From assembly GCF_006334915.2 (NCBI RefSeq), contig NZ_VDMA02000012.1, positions 62,001 through 126,000 on the forward strand: a DNA stretch of 64,000 bases, read 5' to 3'. The notes below the pieces were generated by a model. It did no database searches. It worked only from the letters and a program-made list of their open reading frames with translations, and was not told the DNA's origin. Positions 58,975 to 64,000 of the stretch are shown here, piece after piece. The stretch is from Microbispora catharanthi. Lineage in GTDB: Bacteria; Actinomycetota; Actinomycetes; Streptosporangiales; Streptosporangiaceae. How positions within the stretch are numbered: position 1 is the stretch's first letter; every line of letters begins with the position of its first letter. The position numbers and the translations under genes were made by a program.

Positions 58975-61158
58975 CTAGCGCTTGAACAGGCGCGGCGCCA
59001 GGTCGATGAGGTTCTTCTGCCACACGTCCCAGCCGTGCGGTCCGGGGGTGACCCCGTCGAACTCGTAGTGGACGCCGAGGCTGTCCATCGTGGCCAGTCC
59101 GGCCATGAACGACGGGTTCACGAAGTCGGTCACATCGCCGACGTACATGCGCAACAGCTTGGTCCCGCTGTTGATCGCCGCCACGTCGACGCCGGTGCCG
59201 CCGCCGAACCCGGCCGAGAACGCCGCGATGTAGGCGAACCGGCCCGGATACGCCTTGAGCACCCCGATCGTCTGTCCACCGCCCATCGAGAGGCCCGCGA
59301 GCGCCTGCTGCGACGGGTCGCTGGAGATGTTGTAGCGGGCACGGGCCGCCGGAACGATGTTCTCCAGCAGCTCCTTGTTGAAGTTGGACGTGTTGCCGTT
59401 GCCCATCACGACCACCATCGGCACCAGCTTGCCGTCCAGGGACTCGTGGTCGAGGATCTGCTTGGCGCGGCCCATCTCCACCCAGTCGGTGTAGTTCTGG
59501 CCGCCACCGTGCTGGAGGTAGAAGACGGGATACGGCTGCGCGCGGTTCGGGTCGTATCCGGGCGGGGTCCACACCAACGCGGTCCGGTCCGCGTTCGCCA
59601 CGTTGCTCCGGTACGTCAGGCTCTCCACCTTTCCGCCCTGACCGGCGGGAACGTCCGAAAGCAGCCGCGACCTCTCTCCGGAGACGAGGAAGGTGCTCCA
59701 CGTCGGCTCGGTGGTCACCTTCGTCGGGTTCGACGCGTCCTTGACCGAGACCCGGTCGACGATGAACTTGTAGTAGTAGAACCACGGGTCCAGCGGGCCC
59801 ACGGTCGCCCGCCACCGGTCGCCCTCACGGGACAGGGGGATGCGGAGCCAGCTTCCGCCGGGAGCCGTGTTCGCCCACACCGTGACGTGCTGGGCGTTCG
59901 TGAAGTCCGTCGTGGTCTCGAAGGTGACGAAGCCGCCCTCGGACACGAACGGCGTCGGAGTGGTGCCGGCTGCGGGCGGGGTGAACTCGCCCTTCAGCGG
60001 CCCGTGACCGGCGCTCGGACCATGGTCCGACACCTTGCGGAACAGCCTCGGCACGAAATCGATCAGGTTCTCCTGCCAGGCGGTCCAGTTCGCCCCGGCG
60101 TCGGGGTTGACCCCGTCGAACTCGTACCTGACACGCGCGCGGTCCAGCGCCTTCGTCAGGCGGACGGTCGCGTTGTACGCGGGATCGGTCACGTTCCCGG
60201 TGTACAGACGCACCAGCTTGACACCGGGGTTCGGCCTGGGACCGGGTCCCCCACCGGCGATCTCCGTGAGGAGACCCGAGAACGAGCCGGCGTAGGCGAA
60301 CTGGCCCGGGCCGGTCAGCGCGGCGCGCAACGCCTGCGACCCGCCCTCGGACACACCGGCGATCGCCTGATGCTCCCGGTCGCGATGGACGTGGTAGGCG
60401 TCCCCGACCGCCTTACGGAGGTCCTTGAGGTCCTTGTCGTCGTCCGGCCCGCGACCGTCGGTGATCACGACCACCATCGGCTCCACGGCGCCCTGAGCCG
60501 ACAGGTTGTCGAGGATCTGCTTGGCGCGACCGAGGTCGAGCCAGTCGGTGGCACTCCTGTCCGTGCCGGACTGCAGGAACAGCACCGGATATGGCTTGCC
60601 ACCCTTGGCCGAGTACCCGGCCGGGGTCCAGACCAGAGCCGACCGCTCCTCCGTCTTGACCCGATAGGCCAGGGTCTCGACCTTGCCGCCCTGCCCCTCA
60701 GGCGCGTCCGCCAGCAGACGCGCCGAGTCGCCCGCAACGAGGAACGTGCTCCACAGGGGCTTGGACGCCACGGTGGTGCCGTTCGTCGGGTCCTTCAGAC
60801 CCTTGGTGTCGTCACCCGTGACCTGGTAGTAGTACAGCCCCGGCTTGAGCGGGCCGAGGATCCCCGACCACACGTCGCCCCTGCGGGTCAGGCCGAACTC
60901 CGCCCAGGCGGAGGAGGGACCGAAGTTCCCCTCGATGACGACCTGGGACACCTGGCCCACGTTGGCCTGGACGTCTGCCGCCGGGACGGTGAACGACGCG
61001 TAGCCGTCCTCGGAGACACTCAGCCACGGCGTGTCCGCCACCGCCGGCCGAGGCGCGAGCAACACCGCCGCGAGCGCCATGACTCCGGCGACGATCACCG
61101 CCGAGAGCCGGCGTACGCCCATGGGGCGCACGCTGCCGTGATATAATGACAACGTCAT
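58975..61158 (-). CDS. Secreted tandem carbohydrate esterase (CE1-like), two modules, first degenerate
   Basis: 727 residues. Signal peptide about 1-41 (...APRPAVA). It is built from two homologous units, each an immunoglobulin/CBM48-like domain (about 45-155; 400-505) followed by a CE1-type feruloyl/acetyl-xylan esterase domain (about 160-370; 510-727). Unit 2 has Ser624 (GLSMGG), the HGGG oxyanion loop and His708 (GPHGWDVW), so it should be active. Unit 1 has Ser270 (GVSEGG), but the His position is Ala356 (GANWTAW) and HGGG reads SGTD, so it is probably dead. ATG at 61158 with AAGGAG. Deacylates hemicellulose side chains (inference). Confidence 0.88.
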   Translation of the reverse strand: MTLSLYHGSVRPMGVRRLSAVIVAGVMALAAVLLAPRPAVADTPWLSVSEDGYASFTVPAADVQANVGQVSQVVIEGNFGPSSAWAEFGLTRRGDVWSGILGPLKPGLYYYQVTGDDTKGLKDPTNGTTVASKPLWSTFLVAGDSARLLADAPEGQGGKVETLAYRVKTEERSALVWTPAGYSAKGGKPYPVLFLQSGTDRSATDWLDLGRAKQILDNLSAQGAVEPMVVVITDGRGPDDDKDLKDLRKAVGDAYHVHRDREHQAIAGVSEGGSQALRAALTGPGQFAYAGSFSGLLTEIAGGGPGPRPNPGVKLVRLYTGNVTDPAYNATVRLTKALDRARVRYEFDGVNPDAGANWTAWQENLIDFVPRLFRKVSDHGPSAGHGPLKGEFTPPAAGTTPTPFVSEGGFVTFETTTDFTNAQHVTVWANTAPGGSWLRIPLSREGDRWRATVGPLDPWFYYYKFIVDRVSVKDASNPTKVTTEPTWSTFLVSGERSRLLSDVPAGQGGKVESLTYRSNVANADRTALVWTPPGYDPNRAQPYPVFYLQHGGGQNYTDWVEMGRAKQILDHESLDGKLVPMVVVMGNGNTSNFNKELLENIVPAARARYNISSDPSQQALAGLSMGGGQTIGVLKAYPGRFAYIAAFSAGFGGGTGVDVAAINSGTKLLRMYVGDVTDFVNPSFMAGLATMDSLGVHYEFDGVTPGPHGWDVWQKNLIDLAPRLFKR

Positions 61159-61304
61159 ACCGAACTCCTTAATAGTCGACAGCGGATTGGGCCCGACTGG
61201 TCGACTGATTCATCGGTGGATGTGTCGTGGACTCTGTTCCTGCACCTCCGTCCGTAACGGGTTTCGTTTTGATTGACCTGACGTCGGCCGCGCCTGCGGG
61301 TGCG

Positions 61305-62327
61305 TCAGGGCCTTGTTGTGGTCCTCGGCGGTGCGGTGCTGCCGCGGACCACCAAGCGCGTCGGGAGCAGTATCTGGCGGGGGCCCTCCCACTCACCGGT
61401 CACCAGCGACTTCAGCATGTGAGCGGCCTCGTATCCGAGTCGGTACATCGACTGGTCCACCGTGGTCAGCCCCGGCTCCGCCAACGCGGACTCCGGAATG
61501 TTGTCGAATCCGGCCACCGACAGGTCGCCGGGAACGCTGAGCCCCAACTCCTTCGCGACCTCCAGAACCTTCAGGGCCATCCCGTCGCTCGCCGCGAAGA
61601 TCGCCGTCGGACGGTCCGCCCTTTCCAGCAACTCGCGTGCCAACGGGACCGCGGACTCGGGATTGAAATCCCCCCTGCCGATCAAGGCCGGGTCGACCGG
61701 CACACCGGCTTCGGTCAGCGCCCTCCGGTAACCCTCCTCTCGCGACCACGCGGCCGCGAGACTGGAACGGCCCGCGATGAATCCGATACGCCGGTGACCA
61801 AGGCCCAGCAGATGCTCGACCACTGTGGTGGCGCCCGAGAGGTTGTCCGCCGTCACCGACGGCACCGTCGAATCCCGCACCGGATCGATGACCACGACCG
61901 GAGTGCTGCTGCGCACCTCGCCCCAGGGTGTGACGACGATGCACCCGTCCGTGAGCGTGCCCGACAGGCGGGTCAGATGCCGCTGCTCCCAGCCCTCCGA
62001 ATACGTCCCGTAGAGATCGCTGTTGGCGTAGATGATCAGATCGAAGCTCGACTGGGCCAACGCCTCCATCACACCCTTGAGCACCTCGGCCGTATAGGAC
62101 TGGAAGCTGTGGGTGACCAGACCCAGGACATTGGTACGGCTGCGCCGCAGGCTCGTCGCCACCAGACTCGACTCGTAGCCCAGCCGCTCGATGGCCGAAC
62201 GGACCTGCGCGATGGTGCCGGCACTGACGCCGTAGCGTCCGTTGACCACCCGTGAGACCGTTGCGGTGGAGACACCCGCCAGTCGCGCGACATCGCTCAT
62301 TGTCACCGGCGCACCGCCTTCGGCCAT
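61305..62327 (-). CDS. LacI-family transcriptional regulator of the polysaccharide locus
   Basis: 340 residues. N-terminal helix-turn-helix TMSDVARLAGVSTATVSRVVNGRYGVSAGT and hinge GYESSLVATSLRRSRTNVLGLV; periplasmic-binding-like effector domain from about 65 with GFDNIPESALAEPGLTTVDQSMYRLGYEAAHMLKSLV at the end. Senses a sugar, presumably a xylo- or arabino-oligomer. ATG at 62327. It sits between the esterase and GH3 genes; a long inverted repeat lies just upstream, so autoregulation is likely. Confidence 0.93.
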   Translation of the reverse strand: MAEGGAPVTMSDVARLAGVSTATVSRVVNGRYGVSAGTIAQVRSAIERLGYESSLVATSLRRSRTNVLGLVTHSFQSYTAEVLKGVMEALAQSSFDLIIYANSDLYGTYSEGWEQRHLTRLSGTLTDGCIVVTPWGEVRSSTPVVVIDPVRDSTVPSVTADNLSGATTVVEHLLGLGHRRIGFIAGRSSLAAAWSREEGYRRALTEAGVPVDPALIGRGDFNPESAVPLARELLERADRPTAIFAASDGMALKVLEVAKELGLSVPGDLSVAGFDNIPESALAEPGLTTVDQSMYRLGYEAAHMLKSLVTGEWEGPRQILLPTRLVVRGSTAPPRTTTRP

Positions 62328-62344
62328 GCCGTCCTCTTACGCTG

Positions 62345-62394
62345 CAATCGTTATCGGTTACGTTTCCAGCGCTTAACGTAAGCGATAACGATTG
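62345..62394. promoter_or_regulatory. Double LacI-type operator
   Basis: CAATCGTTATCGGTTACG (62345-62362) and CGTAAGCGATAACGATTG (62377-62394) are inverted copies (17 of 18 match) around 14 bases. Each half also contains a LacI-like CG-centred palindrome. It lies 18 bases before the LacI start and 70 bases after the GH3 stop. Confidence 0.75.
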
Positions 62395-62463
62395 CCAACA
62401 CAAGCCTCATTTCGGTCTCTTAGTACGCGGACTCTCATGCACATAGGGGATGCGGCGGCGGGG

Positions 62464-64000
62464 TTACCGGTCCCCGTCCCAGCGGGCGCCGTGAGGTCGT
62501 CGCGGCAGCTCGCCGACACCGACCGTGCCCGTGTAGACCTTCTGGACCTGCGGCCGGTCGGCGTCGCCCGTGATGGTGAACGCACCGACGTGGGTGTGAG
62601 CGTCGGAGGAGAATCCGACGTAAACCTCGATATGCCCGGTTTCTACCGTGTAGTTCATATCTCGGCCGTAGAAGCCGAGTTGGCCCGTAGGCACGTGGAA
62701 ACGTACGGTCGCGCGCTGCCCGGGAGCGACGGACACACGGCCGAAACCCTTCAGCTCGAGCACGGGCCGGGTGACCGTTGCCTCGGGGTCGCGGATATAG
62801 AGCTGGACGACTTCCTCACCGGCTCGATCACCGGTGTTGGCCACGGTGACCTCCACGGCGACGCCGTCCCCGGCGGTCACTTCGGTCCGGTCCAGCGTGG
62901 CCTGTTCGATGACGAACGGGGCGTACCCGAGACCGTGACCGAAGCAGTAGCGCGGGCTGACGGGCGAGTCGACGTAGTCGCCGTGCCAGTGTGACCGTCC
63001 GCCGGACACCTTGTGCCCGTAGAAGACGGGTATCTGGCCCACGGAGCGCGGGTAGGAGATGGGCAGCTTCCCGCTCGGGTTCACCTCGCCGAGCAGAACC
63101 TCGGCGATCGCCTGTGCCCCGGTCTGCCCGGGAAGCCAGGCCATCAGCACCGCGGCGCATTCCTCGTGCAGGAAGTCGCCGCCGACCGGGCGACCGGCGA
63201 CGAGCACCGCCACCACGGGGGTGCCGGTGGCGACGACGGCACGCACCAGGTCCTCCTGGACACCGGGAAGCTCCAGGCTGGACCGGTCCCGCGACTCTCC
63301 CGTGGTGGCCTGGGTCGTCAACCCCGAACGGTCCCCCAGAACCAGCACCGCGACGTCGGCCGCCGCGGCGGCCGCGACCGCCTCGTCGAAACCGTCCTTC
63401 GACGTGTCGATCACGTCGCAGCCACGCGCGTAACGCACCCGATCCCCCAGGCGGGCCATGAGCGCGTCACGCACCGAAGGCAGCCCGTCCGTACTCTCCT
63501 CGATCTCAAGGTCGTCCGGGATCGTCATCATCTGGCCGAGCAGGCCCTGCCGCTCGCGCGCCTGCATCAACGACTCGACATGAGCCGCGAAGGAGTAGTC
63601 ACCGAGCAGGTGCCGCGCGTCGTCGGCGTTCGGCCCGATGAGAGCGACCGTTCCGGCGCCCGGTCGCAGCGGCAGGACACCGTCGTTCTTGAGCAGGACG
63701 AGGCTGCGCCGGGCTATCTCGAGCGCCACCTCCTGATGCCGCTCGGCGTTCACCGTCACCGCGACCGCGGCCTCGTCGACGTAAGGGTTCTCGAACAGGC
63801 CGAGCTCGAACTTGTGCCGGAGAACCCGTGAAACCGCTTCGTCCAGTTGCCCTTCGCCGACCTCGCCGACGTCCAGGGCGTCTGCCAGGGGATCCGCGTA
63901 CGCATCCGTCGCCGGCAGTTCGACGTCGGTACCCGCGGTGAGTGCCAGAGCCGCCGCCCGCCGCTTGTCCTGCGCGAAGTGGTGATACGAGTGGAGATCG
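62464..64000 (-). CDS. Glycoside hydrolase family 3 enzyme (beta-xylosidase/glucosidase), C-terminal part
   Basis: The open frame runs from 62464 beyond the window end, so the N-terminus is missing. The visible part starts in the end of the GH3 N-domain (HHFAQDKRRAAALALTAGTDVELP), continues through the GH3_C domain (GTVALIGPNADDARHLLGDYSF, CDVIDTSKDGFDEAVAAAAAADVAVLVLGDRSGL, GEVNPSGKLPISYPRSVGQIPVFY) and ends in a fibronectin-III-like domain (TAGDGVAVEVTVANTGDRAGEEVVQLYIRD). It hydrolyses terminal beta-linked sugars from oligosaccharides; the xylan context suggests beta-xylosidase. No signal peptide can be judged. The catalytic nucleophile lies outside the window. Confidence 0.92.
   Translation of the reverse strand, partial: DLHSYHHFAQDKRRAAALALTAGTDVELPATDAYADPLADALDVGEVGEGQLDEAVSRVLRHKFELGLFENPYVDEAAVAVTVNAERHQEVALEIARRSLVLLKNDGVLPLRPGAGTVALIGPNADDARHLLGDYSFAAHVESLMQARERQGLLGQMMTIPDDLEIEESTDGLPSVRDALMARLGDRVRYARGCDVIDTSKDGFDEAVAAAAAADVAVLVLGDRSGLTTQATTGESRDRSSLELPGVQEDLVRAVVATGTPVVAVLVAGRPVGGDFLHEECAAVLMAWLPGQTGAQAIAEVLLGEVNPSGKLPISYPRSVGQIPVFYGHKVSGGRSHWHGDYVDSPVSPRYCFGHGLGYAPFVIEQATLDRTEVTAGDGVAVEVTVANTGDRAGEEVVQLYIRDPEATVTRPVLELKGFGRVSVAPGQRATVRFHVPTGQLGFYGRDMNYTVETGHIEVYVGFSSDAHTHVGAFTITGDADRPQVQKVYTGTVGVGELPRRPHGARWDGDR

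Overview
The window is very GC-rich (about 70 percent by eye), gene-dense, and rich in GTG starts and 4-base stop/start overlaps. It carries F420-dependent oxidoreductase, DUF2795, baeRF2, DUF6504/DnaE2 and paired dynamin-like genes. This points to an actinomycete chromosome, probably a spore-forming, soil-type relative of Streptomyces or Streptosporangiaceae; the family-level guess is inference. I see no transposase, phage structural gene or CRISPR array.

Layout. 1-11.3 kb (minus strand): start of ettA, a diguanylate cyclase, a flavin-type oxidoreductase, an SSB paralogue, then a translationally coupled row cbiX-cobT-cobA-GTPase-(21-codon ORF)-GTPase that joins cobalamin/siroheme enzymes to a pair of dynamin-like membrane GTPases. 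11.5-14.2 kb: a tandem GNAT acetyltransferase and a DUF2795-baeRF2 pair. 14.3-19.6 kb: lutABC lactate-oxidation operon with a divergent GntR regulator and two identical operators, then an Rv3520c-like F420 enzyme under a KstR-like box, and a glutamine-amidotransferase-like protein. 19.6-28 kb: LysR, DinB-like and two membrane-associated hypothetical proteins, a LexA-boxed DUF6504-dnaE2 mutagenesis unit, and a lipoprotein. 28-33.3 kb: 5-oxoproline operon (GntR / NRAMP-like transporter-pxpA-pxpB-pxpC-DUF1445). 33.3-38.8 kb: UTRA-type GntR, a complete ABC importer and a HAD phosphatase. 38.8-48.1 kb: HxlR with two quinone-oxidoreductase-like MDR enzymes, a macrolide-type glycosyltransferase, an ABC-2 exporter with PucR regulator, a DCC-family protein, a 48-residue membrane protein, cobD and a phosphotransferase. 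48.4 kb: tRNA-Arg(TCT), followed by about 0.4 kb without genes and a divergent NmrA/TetR pair.

50.7-64 kb (all minus strand): a plant-polysaccharide utilisation locus. It has a GH3 glycosidase (cut by the window end), LacI, a large secreted esterase made of two carbohydrate-esterase modules (the first has lost its catalytic His), a sugar ABC importer (binding protein and two permeases, no ATPase), an IlvD/Edd sugar-acid dehydratase, a PaaX-type regulator and a secreted esterase with a C-terminal ricin-type lectin. Together these would deacylate and trim a hemicellulose, import the sugars and oxidise them.

The most interesting observations are the duplicated esterase with one pseudo-enzyme module, an NRAMP-fold protein without metal-ligand motifs in the 5-oxoprolinase operon, the two dynamin-like GTPases linked through a 21-codon ORF by consecutive ATGA overlaps, a LexA-like box before DUF6504-dnaE2, and several clean operators (lut, HxlR, KstR-like, LacI). 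No single region stands out as a wholly new defence or mobile system.
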